A stretch of 37,082 nt of DNA from contig CAKUAS010000020.1 of NCBI GenBank assembly GCA_934636655.1, forward strand, positions 1 to 37,082. The letters run 5' to 3'. Both the position numbers and the translations under genes were made by a program. Under the pieces are notes generated by a model. The model was not told the DNA's origin. It did not search any database and worked only from the letters and a program-made list of their open reading frames with translations. Shown here one piece after another: positions 1 to 8,264 of this stretch (the stretch's first letter is position 1; each line of letters begins with the position of its first letter). This DNA comes from an uncultured Oscillospiraceae bacterium. GTDB lineage: Bacteria; Bacillota; Clostridia; Oscillospirales; Oscillospiraceae.

Positions 1-2
1 GC

Positions 3-119
3 GGAAGAATGATGGGATTTGATTTTCTGCTTGTGCAGCCACAGGCATTTATTGAAAAGAAGAAGCCGCGTCTGAGACGTTACACTTGGCAAGCAATGCC
101 TGCGTTTATACAAACTTGA
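3..119 (+). CDS. 3' end of an unidentified open frame entering from the left
   Basis: A reading frame is open from the window edge to a TGA at 117-119 and gives 38 residues, with a basic stretch (EKKKPRLRRY) in the middle. I do not recognise it. It could be the tail of a gene outside the window, a remnant next to the broken hsdS, or chance. No terminator follows it. Confidence 0.2.
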   Translation, partial: GRMMGFDFLLVQPQAFIEKKKPRLRRYTWQAMPAFIQT

Positions 120-162
120 CGAACAGGGAGATTTCCGATTTAAGATATCCGAGTTAAGAGTG

Positions 163-435
163 TTACCCTTGATTGACACACTCTTTAGTAATGGTCACAG
201 TCCCATCTGCCACCAAATCCGCAATAGAAACCCAAGGGAGCGTGGTATCGCTCCAATATTCTGTCTCTTTCTGCGGAGGCGTTTTTCCCATCGAATAGTC
301 GACTAAATCTTTAAATCGAATCCACTCCCAGCTTTCGGGATTATCAAAGGGAGTATCCAAAGGATGTACTTCATCGCCGATTTTCTCATAAGGAGTATTA
401 TCAGAACTCGGCTGTTTAACGATTACCCCAGCTGT
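163..435 (-). pseudogene. Type I restriction-modification specificity subunit (HsdS) fragment
   Basis: The minus-strand frame is open from 435 down to a stop at 163. It contains the family-typical passage ending one spacer helix and starting a target recognition domain: YEKIGDE, then PFDNPESWEWIRFKDLVDYSMGKTP and later LPWVSIADL (quoted in parts). In HsdS this is where the second recognition domain begins, reading the DNA target for an HsdRMS complex. An intact HsdS has about 400 residues; here only about 90 remain, with an in-frame stop upstream (436-438) and a stop after ECVNQG downstream. No hsdM or hsdR is in the window. It is either a relic or a silent hsdS cassette of a shuffling locus whose active copy lies to the left. 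Confidence 0.7.
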
Positions 436-446
436 TTAACGATTAC
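411..446. repeat. Tandem direct repeat, 16-bp unit, 20-bp period
   Basis: GCTGTTTAACGATTAC occurs at 411-426 and again at 431-446. The first copy is in frame with the hsdS remnant. The second copy, shifted by 20 bp (not a multiple of three), puts a TAA in that frame, so the duplication coincides with the upstream end of the open frame. Confidence 0.75.
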
Positions 447-570
447 AACGACAAAAAAGCCACAAAACCCATATAAAGCACAAAACCCTGCCGCAGAATT
501 GCCTGCAGCGGGGTTCGCTTATGTGCTGAAACATCTGAAACGACTTATTTCAAGCGGTTTTTGGGCATAG

Positions 571-610
571 AAAAAGTCCACCGCAATTCTATCAAAATTA
601 CGGTGGACTT
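571..610 (-). terminator. Rho-independent terminator of the tRNA-Ala transcript
   Basis: AAGTCCACCG at 574-583 pairs with CGGTGGACTT at 601-610, extended by a further AT-rich stretch, and is followed on the minus strand by a run of T (571-575). It lies directly after the CCA end of the tRNA. Confidence 0.8.
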
Positions 611-611
611 A

Positions 612-687
612 TGGTGGACCCGAAGGGATTCGAACCCTCGACCTCTCGGATGCGAACCGAACGCGCTCCCAGCTGCGCTACGGGCCC
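612..687 (-). tRNA. tRNA-Ala(CGC)
   Basis: The 76-nt minus-strand sequence folds as a complete cloverleaf. The acceptor arm is GGGCCCG/CGGGTCC with a G3-U70 wobble pair (the alanine identity element), the D arm lies around AGCGCAGCTGGGAGCGC, the anticodon loop is TTCGCAT with anticodon CGC, the T arm contains GGTTCGAATCC, and A plus an encoded CCA end the gene. It reads GCG codons. Confidence 0.93.
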
Positions 688-745
688 ATGTACTATCAGC
701 TTTAGTATTATAACACACTTTTCAGAAAAGTAAAGAAAATATTTG

Positions 746-774
746 TTGATTATATCGTTAATTTGAGTTATAAT
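746..774 (+). promoter_or_regulatory. SigA-type promoter of the SRP RNA
   Basis: A -35 TTGATT (746-751) and a perfect -10 TATAAT (769-774) are separated by 17 bp. Initiation would fall near 781, just before the SRP RNA helix begins. Confidence 0.75.
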
Positions 775-780
775 ACTTTC

Positions 781-1073
781 GCGGCTTTTGACAAGGCTGC
801 ACTAGTTGGGGAGCCAGCGGTGCCCTGTAACCTGCAATCCGCTACAGCAGGAATGAATTCCCAACATAGGATCTGTCATGTGTCGTCTGACACCGGTAAG
901 CAGCGTTGACGAGCCGGTCTCGCGCAACGGAAACCCGTGAACCATGTCAGGCGGGGAACCGAGCAGCATTAAGCGGTGCTTTTCGTGTGCCGTGAGGGTG
1001 CCGGTTCTGAGCCGGCTGCCGGCGTAACGGGCATATGTCAGTTTTCAAAGTTGGGTGTGCAGTCTTGTCAATG
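781..1073 (+). ncRNA. ffs: Large signal recognition particle RNA (Bacillus/Clostridium type)
   Basis: This is the RNA scaffold of SRP, which binds Ffh and targets ribosomes making membrane and exported proteins. The diagnostic SRP S-domain core is visible at about 936-973 (CCATGTCAGGCGGGGAACC then GAGCAGCATTAAG). The 5' and 3' ends pair: TTGACAAGGCTGCAC (788-802) with GTGCAGTCTTGTCAA (1057-1071), which closes the long Alu-containing rod of the large Gram-positive form, about 290 nt. The position directly upstream of dnaX is the same as in Bacillus. The exact ends are inferred from the promoter and the closing helix. Confidence 0.9.
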
Positions 1074-1104
1074 GCCGCATTATATTTATCACGGGATAAT
1101 GCTT

Positions 1105-2805
1105 ATGTATCAGGCTTTATATCGAAAGTGGCGTCCCAAGACCTTTGACGAGGTCGTCGGGCAAAAGCACATTACGGAAACGCTTAAAAATCAGATATCC
1201 ACGGGCAGAACATCGCATGCCTACCTTTTCATCGGCACACGCGGCACGGGCAAAACCACCTGCGCGAAGATCCTTGCCAAGGCGCTCAACTGCGAGCACC
1301 CGGAAAACGGCAACCCCTGCGGCAGATGCCCTGCCTGCCTCGGCATTGAGGACGGCAGCATCATGGATGTTGTCGAGATCGACGCCGCGTCAAACAACGG
1401 CGTAGATAATGTCCGTCAGCTGCGCGAGGAGGCCGTGTTTTCCCCCGTTTCGGTCAAAAAGCGCGTGTACATCATCGACGAGGTTCACATGCTGTCGACA
1501 GCGGCGTTCAACGCTCTGCTGAAAATTCTTGAGGAGCCGCCAGAGCACCTTGTGTTTATCCTCGCGACGACGGAGCTCAACAAGGTCCCGGCAACGATAC
1601 TCTCGCGCTGCCAGCGGCACAGCTTCAAGCGCCTCGACGCACAGCTTATAGCCGATCACCTTGAGCATGTCGCGAAATGCGAAGGCCTGCATCTTGAGCG
1701 CAGTGCGGCCGAGCTCATCGCAGGGCTTGCCGAGGGCGGCATGCGCGACGCGCTGTCGCTGCTCGATCAGTGCTCGGGCGAGAGCGATATCGACACCGAT
1801 GCCGTATACTCGGCTATGGGACTGACCGGCAACCGCCGCACGGCGCAGCTGCTGGATTACGCAGTCAAGGGGAACACCGACGAGGCGCTTAAGCTCTTCG
1901 ACCAGCTCTGGCGCGACGGGAAAGATCCCTCGACGCTGCTGTATGAAACAAACACTCTTCTGCGCGACTGCCTTATGCTTTCTGTTGCGCCAAAGGCCGG
2001 CGCAGACCTCATCTCCGGTCGCTTCAGCCGCGATATTCTGAATGTTTTCTGCAAAAAGCTCACAAAGGCCGAGCTCATAAACCGCATAAACACGGTCTCG
2101 GACTATCTTCTCAAGATCCGCGATTCTAAAAGCGCAAAGCTCACGGCCGAGCTGTGCATAATAGCTCTGTGCGATCCTCGCCTTACAGAGGGCGTTGATG
2201 AGCTTCGCGCGAGAATATCGCGCATCGAGGAGGATATAAAACACGCGCCGGTCCGACAGGCGGTGCCGGCGGTCGCGGAGGACGATGAGGAGTTCCGCTC
2301 CACACTCGACGAGCCGCCGTTTGATCTTGACGAACCGCCGGTGCCGCAGCCGCGCTATGAAGCCGATCCGGCCGACGAGCTCGACCCCGCGGAATTTGCC
2401 GAGTATCAGCCGGAGGACGATCTTCTGGACAAGGCCTCACCTGTTGACCTGAATCCCGACGCTCCGGCAAGCGCCGCCAACGCGCCGCAGGACAGCGAAG
2501 CGCTGTGGACGGCGATAGTCGAAAAGGCAGAGGACGATTTGCCGCGCGGTGTGATACCGATACTGACTAACCCCGTACAAACGCGCTGCAATGTGAGCTA
2601 CGATACGCTTGCGCTCGAGGTAGTGCCCGGATTTTTCTTCAATGCCGTGAACAATCAGGCGGTGCTCATGCGTCTGCGCGAGGCGGCAAACGCAATCACG
2701 GGGCGCAGCCTGAAGATCACGATCTCCGAGCTGCACGAAGATAACAGCAAACCCAAAAGAGACATCGAAGAACTGAGAAAATTCAAAGAAACTCGTTTTG
2801 TATAA
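1105..2805 (+). CDS. dnaX: DNA polymerase III subunits gamma/tau
   Basis: This is the clamp-loader ATPase that opens the beta clamp and ties the replicative polymerase to the helicase in the replisome. The protein begins MYQALYRKWRPKTF, a near-invariant DnaX N terminus. Walker A is at residues 44-51 (GTRGTGKT), the zinc finger has Cys at 63, 72, 75 and 78, Walker B is IIDEVHM around residue 125, sensor 1 is LATTELNKVP, and GGMRDALSLLDQ follows. Residues from about 385 are acidic and proline-rich, then a small C-terminal tau-like domain ends the protein (566 residues). I chose ATG 1105 on homology; ATG 1099 is the alternative, and both have weak ribosome binding sites. The open frame extends back into the SRP RNA, which is not coding. 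Confidence 0.97.
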   Translation: MYQALYRKWRPKTFDEVVGQKHITETLKNQISTGRTSHAYLFIGTRGTGKTTCAKILAKALNCEHPENGNPCGRCPACLGIEDGSIMDVVEIDAASNNGVDNVRQLREEAVFSPVSVKKRVYIIDEVHMLSTAAFNALLKILEEPPEHLVFILATTELNKVPATILSRCQRHSFKRLDAQLIADHLEHVAKCEGLHLERSAAELIAGLAEGGMRDALSLLDQCSGESDIDTDAVYSAMGLTGNRRTAQLLDYAVKGNTDEALKLFDQLWRDGKDPSTLLYETNTLLRDCLMLSVAPKAGADLISGRFSRDILNVFCKKLTKAELINRINTVSDYLLKIRDSKSAKLTAELCIIALCDPRLTEGVDELRARISRIEEDIKHAPVRQAVPAVAEDDEEFRSTLDEPPFDLDEPPVPQPRYEADPADELDPAEFAEYQPEDDLLDKASPVDLNPDAPASAANAPQDSEALWTAIVEKAEDDLPRGVIPILTNPVQTRCNVSYDTLALEVVPGFFFNAVNNQAVLMRLREAANAITGRSLKITISELHEDNSKPKRDIEELRKFKETRFV

Positions 2806-2837
2806 TTTTCGTATAATAATTTAGGAGGAATTTTAAT

Positions 2838-3164
2838 ATGGCAAAAGGCGGATTTCGCGGCGGTATGGGCGGCGGCAACATGATGAAGCAGGCCCAGAAG
2901 ATGCAGGAAGAATTCATGAAGATGCAGCAGGAGCTCGAGAGCAAGGAGTTCACCTCCACTGTCGGCGGCGGCGCTGTCAAGGCGACCATGATCGGTACTC
3001 GCGCACTCAAGAGCATCGAAATAGACCCTTCGGCGGTCGATCCCGATGATGTTGAGATGCTTCAGGACATGATCGTTGCCGCGGTCAACGAGGCTATCAC
3101 CCAGAGCGAGAACGCCACCAACGAGGCAATGAGCAAGCTCACTCCTATGGGCTTTCCTTTTTAA
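2838..3164 (+). CDS. ybaB: YbaB/EbfC family nucleoid-associated protein
   Basis: This is a small DNA-binding protein that forms dimers and coats the nucleoid. The 108-residue length, a Gly/Met-rich N terminus (GGFRGGMGGGNMMKQAQKMQ), an amphipathic helix and the VGGGAVKATMIG strand region are all typical. TAGGAGGA lies upstream at good spacing, and the gene is 32 bp after dnaX, so the two are probably cotranscribed. In most Firmicutes recR follows ybaB; here a terminator and an opposite-strand pseudogene follow instead. Confidence 0.95.
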   Translation: MAKGGFRGGMGGGNMMKQAQKMQEEFMKMQQELESKEFTSTVGGGAVKATMIGTRALKSIEIDPSAVDPDDVEMLQDMIVAAVNEAITQSENATNEAMSKLTPMGFPF

Positions 3165-3228
3165 TTGCGATTTTACAGTGCAGTTTACCCGACAAGCATC
3201 GCAATGACCAAAAAGTCAATGTAAGTAC

Positions 3229-3268
3229 AAAACCGAGAGTACAGATTTCATCTGCACTCTCGGTTTTT
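3229..3268. terminator. Bidirectional terminator after ybaB
   Basis: The inverted repeat AAAACCGAGAGTACAGAT / ATCTGCACTCTCGGTTTT has T runs on both strands, so it can end dnaX-ybaB transcription from the left and the leftward operon from the right. Confidence 0.85.
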
Positions 3269-3294
3269 CATTGCGCCAATGTAACACTGCGGCC

Positions 3295-3909
3295 TCAATG
3301 CGCCTTCGAATATTTTTTTATTGCCGATGCTGCGTAGATCATTACAACGAGTTCCGTGATCGGCATGGCATACCACAACAGATCGGCACTTCCGAACAGC
3401 GGCAGCAGCATTATGAGCGCTCCGCTTATCACAAGTCCTCTCGCTACCGACACAGCAAATGCCGCCATTGGCTTCATTATAGCCTGGAAATAGTAAGTTG
3501 AGAAGATATTGAACGGCAGAAGCAGGAACGACAGCGCGTATGTGCGGATGATGCCCGGGGCCATAGCGAGTATTTCCGGCGTCGGGCTCATGAAAATGCG
3601 GACATACAGGTTCGGACAGGCCATACTCAGTGCCGTCCAGAACATGCCGAAGAGTGCCGTTGTCAGCAGAGCCAGGCGCAGCGTTTCATTTATTCTGTCG
3701 CGCTTACCTGCTCCGAAGTTGGTGGAGATGATGGGCTGAGCCGCCTGACCGACACTGTAAGCACAGCATTGGACAAATGTGCTGACCTGTATGATCGGGC
3801 CGTAGACCGAGAGCGCATTTGCGCCGAGGTATCTCATTACCTGGCGGTTAAACAGCACCGAGCTGCCGCAAGTCAGCACCGCACCCACGGGAAGCGAGGC
3901 ACCCGCGGT
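3295..3909 (-). pseudogene. MATE-family efflux transporter, C-terminal remnant
   Basis: The frame encodes about 200 residues matching the C-terminal half of a MATE multidrug/Na+ antiporter. It contains QPIISTNFGAGKRDRI, the conserved N-G-x-G-x-x-x loop of the second MATE repeat, and about five hydrophobic segments (for example SFLLLPFNIFSTYYFQAIM). Full MATE proteins have about 450 residues and 12 helices. The frame is closed upstream by a TAA at 3910-3912, and the first half is absent. The break lies about 20 bp from a dispersed repeat copy. A GTG at 3886-3888 could start translation, but no ribosome binding site supports it. Confidence 0.8.
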
Positions 3910-3927
3910 TTATACCAATGTTTCGAT

Positions 3928-3981
3928 ACCGGGCTGCCGCAATAAACGTATCGGTACAACCTTAATGCGCCTCTGAAAACC
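3928..3981. repeat. Dispersed repeat, copy A
   Basis: TCGATACCGGGCTGCCGC, then CGTATC, then AATGCGCCTCT with preserved spacing match the block at 18957-19013. The end of this copy supplies the last codons and stop (Glu-Ala-His-stop) of the SDR gene. A shorter match (CAATGCGCCTT) lies at the stop codon of the MATE remnant near 3297. Confidence 0.6.
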
Positions 3982-4702
3982 CACCGTCGGAGCAGAGGAC
4001 CTGACCGGTGATGAACGATGCGCTGTCGGATGCTAAAAACGCTACTGCCTCGGCGATATCCTCGGGCTTTCCGAGCCTGCCGAGGGGCGTATCTTTGGCA
4101 AGCATGTCCAGAGTCTCGCGTCCGAGCACCTGCACCATATCGGTGTTTATAACCCCGGGCGCGACGCAGTTTACGCGGATGTGCGACGGCGCAAGCTCCA
4201 TTGCAAGCGAACGCGTGAGCCCGATGATAGCGTGCTTCGTGGCCGAATACGCGACCTCACAGGACGCACCGTGCAGGCCCCAAATCGAGGATATATTCAC
4301 GATACAGCCCGAATGCTCCTGAAGCATGCTCGGCAGTACTTCCTGAATTGTGTTGAACGCACCGTTCAGGTTTACATCAAATATTCTGCGCCAGTATTCC
4401 TCGCTGATATCCTGAAACAGGCTCTGGCGCGCGATACCGGCGTTATTTACAAGCAGCGTCACCTCGCCGAATCGGTTTCGCACGGCCACGACCATCTCGT
4501 GAACGGCCTTACGGTCGGAAACATCGGCCCCGAACGTCATGGCTTCAAAGCCTTCGGAGAGGAGCTTTTGGCAAAGCTCCTCGGCCTTATCCTGCCGCTC
4601 GATGTAATTTATGCACACGGCATAGCCACGGCGCGCGAGAGCATCGGCACATGCTCTGCCGATGCCGCGCGAGGAGCCGGTTATAAGTGCAACTTTTTTC
4701 AC
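3962..4702 (-). CDS. Short-chain dehydrogenase/reductase (FabG-like 3-oxoacyl-ACP reductase)
   Basis: This is an NAD(P)H-dependent oxidoreductase with a Rossmann fold, cytosolic. Visible motifs are TGSSRGIG (residues 8-15, cofactor binding), NNAG (86-89), the catalytic serine in VNISS (138-139) and YSATK (Tyr152, Lys156). The length of 246 residues is normal for FabG. The start overlaps the stop of the upstream ABC gene by 4 bp (ATGA), so it is translationally coupled to the exporter operon. FabG proper usually sits in a fab cluster. Here, beside an acyltransferase and a lipid/drug-type exporter, a dedicated lipid-modifying role is possible, but the substrate cannot be read from the sequence. 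Confidence 0.9.
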   Translation of the reverse strand: MKKVALITGSSRGIGRACADALARRGYAVCINYIERQDKAEELCQKLLSEGFEAMTFGADVSDRKAVHEMVVAVRNRFGEVTLLVNNAGIARQSLFQDISEEYWRRIFDVNLNGAFNTIQEVLPSMLQEHSGCIVNISSIWGLHGASCEVAYSATKHAIIGLTRSLAMELAPSHIRVNCVAPGVINTDMVQVLGRETLDMLAKDTPLGRLGKPEDIAEAVAFLASDSASFITGQVLCSDGGFSEAH

Positions 4703-6495
4703 TGCTGTCCCTCACTTACTTCAAACTGGCTGGTGTACAGCTCTTTATACAGGCCACCCTTTTCAAGCAGCTCTTCATGCGTACCGCTTTCGACAACGTC
4801 GCCCTTGTCCATTACAAGGATGAGATCCGCGTCGCGGATAGTGGACAGCCTGTGGGCAATAACGAAGCTCGTTCTGCCGCGAGTAAGACGGTCCATTGCT
4901 TTCTGGACAAGCACCTCTGTGCGCGTATCGACCGAGCTCGTGGCCTCGTCAAGGATTATCATCGGCGCATTTTCGACCATTGCGCGCGCGATGGTCAGAA
5001 GCTGGCGCTGACCTGCCGAGAGGCTGCTGCGGTCGTTGAGCTCCGTATCGTAGCCATTGGGCAGGGTGCGTATGTAGTGATCCATGCCGACGAGCTTGCA
5101 GGCGGCCTCGATCTGTTCATCGGTGACGCCCTCCTTGCCGTAGGCGATGTTCTCGCGGTACGTTCCGTCAAACAGCCATGTGTCCTGCAAAACCATGCCG
5201 AACATGGCATGCACATCACTTCGACGCATCTCGGAAACGGGTACGCCGTCGATCTTGATCTGTCCGCTCCACAGCTCGTAAAAGCGCATAAGGAGATTTA
5301 CCATCGTGGTCTTGCCCGCACCGGTGTAGCCGACTATGGCGACCTTCTGTCCGGGGTCTATTTCGGCCGAGAAGTCGTTTATGACAGGCTTATCAGCGTC
5401 GTAGCCGAAGCGGACATGGTCGAACTCGACCTTGCCGCGGACGTGATCTATATGCTCGGTGCAGCCGCTGTCGTCGGGCATTTCCTTCTCGCCGAGGAAG
5501 CCGAACACGCGCTCGCCGGCAGCTCCGGCGGACATGAGGCTGCTTACAGCCTGAGATATCTGGCTCAACGGGTTTGTGAACAGCTTTACATAGCTTATAA
5601 ACGCGATAACCGTGCCGAAGCGAATGCTGCCGTCCATTGTGAGCGCCGCGCCCACGACGCAGACGGCGACATATCCGAAGCTGCCGACAAAACCCATGAG
5701 CGGCATGAGAAGTCCGCTGAAAAACTGCGACTTCCACGCGCTGTTGTAAAGATTATCGTTTATGCGGTCAAATTCGGCCTTCGACTGTCCGATAGCGCCG
5801 TAGGCTCTGACGATATTGTGCCCCGAGTACATCTCCTCGACGTGGCCGTTCATATCGCCGAGATTCTGCTGCTGCTGGCGGAAGTATTTGCGCGAGCGCG
5901 AGACGATAAAGAACATCAGTACAAAGCCGAGTATCGACGATCCGATGGCGGTCAGCGCCAGGCGGCCGCTGGTGGCAAACATTATTACGGTTACGCCGAC
6001 AAACTGCACAACTGCCTGAACGAGCGTCGTTATGCTGGAGTTTAATGCCGAAGATATCGTGTCGACATCGTTTGTGATGCGGCTGAGCACATCGCCGACA
6101 GTGGTCTTATCAAAGAACTTCAGCGGCAGCTTGTTTATCTTGTGGCTTATGCTCGTGCGCATGCTCCACGCGAGCTTCTGCATGACGGTTATCATGATAT
6201 AGCTCGACGCGCAGGTGACGAGGTTTGCGCTTATGTAGATCGCAAGGATTATCAGTATGGACTTTACGATAAGGTCCATATCTATGCCAGTTTTCAGCCC
6301 GTCGCTTATGTTATTTGTAAGGTCTGCGAGCTTATCGGGCGCGATTATCGTCAAGAACGTTCCGACAAGGCTGAATATGAGCGAAATGATAATGGGCTTG
6401 TACCACGGCTTCAGATACCGCAGCAGCTCAAGCATCGAGTTTTTTACGTTTTTGGGCTTCTCGTCCGCGCCGCGTCCCGGTGGTCCGTGTCTCAT
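4699..6495 (-). CDS. ABC exporter half-transporter with consensus ATPase site
   Basis: This is a type IV (former type I) ABC exporter subunit with an N-terminal six-helix membrane domain and a C-terminal nucleotide-binding domain, 598 residues, inner membrane. Walker A GYTGAGKTT is near residue 390, the signature LSAGQRQL near 490, Walker B MIILDEATSSVD near 512 with the catalytic Glu present, and the switch His in IAHRLSTI. The basic N terminus MRHGPPGRGADEKPKN is typical of one partner of the heterodimeric clostridial exporters. The start overlaps the upstream ABC gene by 4 bp. Together they form one transporter of the BmrCD/TM287-288 kind (family knowledge). The substrate is unknown; drugs or lipids are usual. 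Confidence 0.94.
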   Translation of the reverse strand: MRHGPPGRGADEKPKNVKNSMLELLRYLKPWYKPIIISLIFSLVGTFLTIIAPDKLADLTNNISDGLKTGIDMDLIVKSILIILAIYISANLVTCASSYIMITVMQKLAWSMRTSISHKINKLPLKFFDKTTVGDVLSRITNDVDTISSALNSSITTLVQAVVQFVGVTVIMFATSGRLALTAIGSSILGFVLMFFIVSRSRKYFRQQQQNLGDMNGHVEEMYSGHNIVRAYGAIGQSKAEFDRINDNLYNSAWKSQFFSGLLMPLMGFVGSFGYVAVCVVGAALTMDGSIRFGTVIAFISYVKLFTNPLSQISQAVSSLMSAGAAGERVFGFLGEKEMPDDSGCTEHIDHVRGKVEFDHVRFGYDADKPVINDFSAEIDPGQKVAIVGYTGAGKTTMVNLLMRFYELWSGQIKIDGVPVSEMRRSDVHAMFGMVLQDTWLFDGTYRENIAYGKEGVTDEQIEAACKLVGMDHYIRTLPNGYDTELNDRSSLSAGQRQLLTIARAMVENAPMIILDEATSSVDTRTEVLVQKAMDRLTRGRTSFVIAHRLSTIRDADLILVMDKGDVVESGTHEELLEKGGLYKELYTSQFEVSEGQQ

Positions 6496-8264
6496 ATGGC
6501 AAGTTCCTCCTCTGAAAGCTGGCTGAGCGCTATCTGACGATAGACCTCGCAGGTTTTAAGGAGCTCGCGGTGAGTTCCCATACCGACAACGTGCCCCTCG
6601 TCGAGGACAACGATCCTGTCTGCGGACATGATCGTTCCGATGCGCTGGGCAACGATGAGCTTGGTCTGACCTGCGGTGCGCGATTTCAGCGCATCACGAA
6701 GCTCTCTGTCGGTCTTGAAATCGAGCGCTGAGAAGGTGTCATCAAAAATGAGTATCTCCGCATCGCGGCACAGAGCGCGTGCGATAGAAAGGCGCTGCTT
6801 CTGGCCGCCGGAAAAGTTCGTGCCGCCGCGGGCCATGTGCGCCTTTTCCTTATCCTCAAGCTCGGATACGAAATCGGCCGAATGCGATATCTCGAGCGCC
6901 TCGCCGAGCATACCCTTATCGGCATTGCGGCCGAAGGCAACGTTATCCTCTATAGTTCCCGTGAACATGACGGCCTTCTGCGAAACATAGCCTATCTTGG
7001 CGTAGAGCGACTCAAGGTCATAATCCTTGACATTCACGCCGTCGACGAGCACTTCGCCCTCGCTTGCGTCATAAAACCTCGGAATGAGGTTCATGAGCGT
7101 AGTCTTGCCAGAGCCCGTCGAGCCTATGAACGCGACCGTTTCGCCCTTATCGGCCTTGAAGCTCACATTGCTCAGAACGTTTCCACTGCCGCCGGGATAG
7201 GTGAAGCTCACGTTTTTGAATTCGACAGTGCCGGAAACCTCGCCGGAATCGGTGACCGTACCGCTTACTACCTTCGGCTGCGTTGCGAGCACCTCGCTTA
7301 TACGCTTTGCCGCCTCGAGAGCTCGCGGCATAATGATAATTACCATGACGATCATGATAAAGCTCATAATGACCTGCATCGCGTAGGACATGAACACTAT
7401 CATATCCGCAAAGATATCCACGCGCGCAGCGATGCCTGCCGCTCCGCTTGCGGCGACCGAGCTTATGAGCACGGCGCCTATCCAGTAGATCGACATATTG
7501 AGACAGTTCATGACAAGCCCCATGAACGGGCTTAAAAGCGTCATGGTGCGGTTTGCATACAGCGAATTTTCAAGAAGCTCGGTGTTTACGTTTTCAAACT
7601 TTTTTTCCTGATACGCCTCGGCGTTATACGCGCGCACGACGCGGATACCGGTGAGGTTTTCGCGCGCCGCCTGGTTGAGCGAGTCCTGTAACCACTGGAT
7701 GCGCTTAAATCGCGGGAATGTGCGCACAATGGCGATGCTCAATATCGCAACAAGCAGCACGACCGCGATGCCTGTTGCCAGCGACCACTGCCATGCCTTG
7801 CCGGCGATCTTCATGATCGCCCAGACGGCCATGAGCGGAGCTTTGACAACTACCTGAAGCGACATGACGACCATCATCTGCACCTGCGATACATCGTTTG
7901 TCGAACGGGTGATAAGGCTCGCGGTTGAAAATGCGTTTATTTCCTCGAGAGTGAAACTCTCGACCTTGTAGAACATTTCCCTTCTCAGACGCTTTGAGAA
8001 ATTAGCCGCGATGCGCGAGGCAAAAAAGCACACAGCAACAGAAGAAACGAGGCTTCCGAACGCGCACAGCAGCATCATTCCGCCGGCACTCCAGACCTCG
8101 CCGATTGCGCTGCCGGGAGTTTCGATAAGCGTCGTTATCCGGGACATATAGTCGGGTATCATAAGATCGAGCACGACCTGAACGAACACGAACACGAGGC
8201 TGAACAGACAAAACAGCCATTCCTTCGCGCTCAGATACCTGAACAGCTTCAGAAGTTTCAGCAT
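6492..8264 (-). CDS. ABC exporter half-transporter with degenerate ATPase site
   Basis: This 590-residue partner of the following gene has the same membrane plus nucleotide-binding architecture. Walker A is GSTGSGKTT (about residue 380), the signature is FSGGQKQRLSIARA (about 481) and Walker B is ILIFDDTFSALD (about 504). The catalytic glutamate is replaced by aspartate and the switch position reads VAQRIGTI, where His would be expected, so this subunit's own site is non-consensus. That asymmetry is the hallmark of heterodimeric exporters, where only one of two ATP sites turns over quickly. The gene overlaps plsC by 7 bp upstream and its partner by 4 bp downstream. Confidence 0.94.
   Translation of the reverse strand: MLKLLKLFRYLSAKEWLFCLFSLVFVFVQVVLDLMIPDYMSRITTLIETPGSAIGEVWSAGGMMLLCAFGSLVSSVAVCFFASRIAANFSKRLRREMFYKVESFTLEEINAFSTASLITRSTNDVSQVQMMVVMSLQVVVKAPLMAVWAIMKIAGKAWQWSLATGIAVVLLVAILSIAIVRTFPRFKRIQWLQDSLNQAARENLTGIRVVRAYNAEAYQEKKFENVNTELLENSLYANRTMTLLSPFMGLVMNCLNMSIYWIGAVLISSVAASGAAGIAARVDIFADMIVFMSYAMQVIMSFIMIVMVIIIMPRALEAAKRISEVLATQPKVVSGTVTDSGEVSGTVEFKNVSFTYPGGSGNVLSNVSFKADKGETVAFIGSTGSGKTTLMNLIPRFYDASEGEVLVDGVNVKDYDLESLYAKIGYVSQKAVMFTGTIEDNVAFGRNADKGMLGEALEISHSADFVSELEDKEKAHMARGGTNFSGGQKQRLSIARALCRDAEILIFDDTFSALDFKTDRELRDALKSRTAGQTKLIVAQRIGTIMSADRIVVLDEGHVVGMGTHRELLKTCEVYRQIALSQLSEEELAI

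Noticed and set aside
364..570. 68-residue plus-strand frame over the hsdS remnant
   Set aside because: It starts without a ribosome binding site, crosses the tandem repeat and has no recognisable motif; the minus-strand HsdS similarity explains the region.
976..1104. N-terminal extension of DnaX
   Set aside because: This stretch is the 3' part of the SRP RNA; its frame openness is chance and DnaX homologues begin at MYQALYRKWRP.
4687..6045. 452-residue plus-strand open frame
   Set aside because: Antisense shadow of the ABC exporter gene with Walker and signature motifs.
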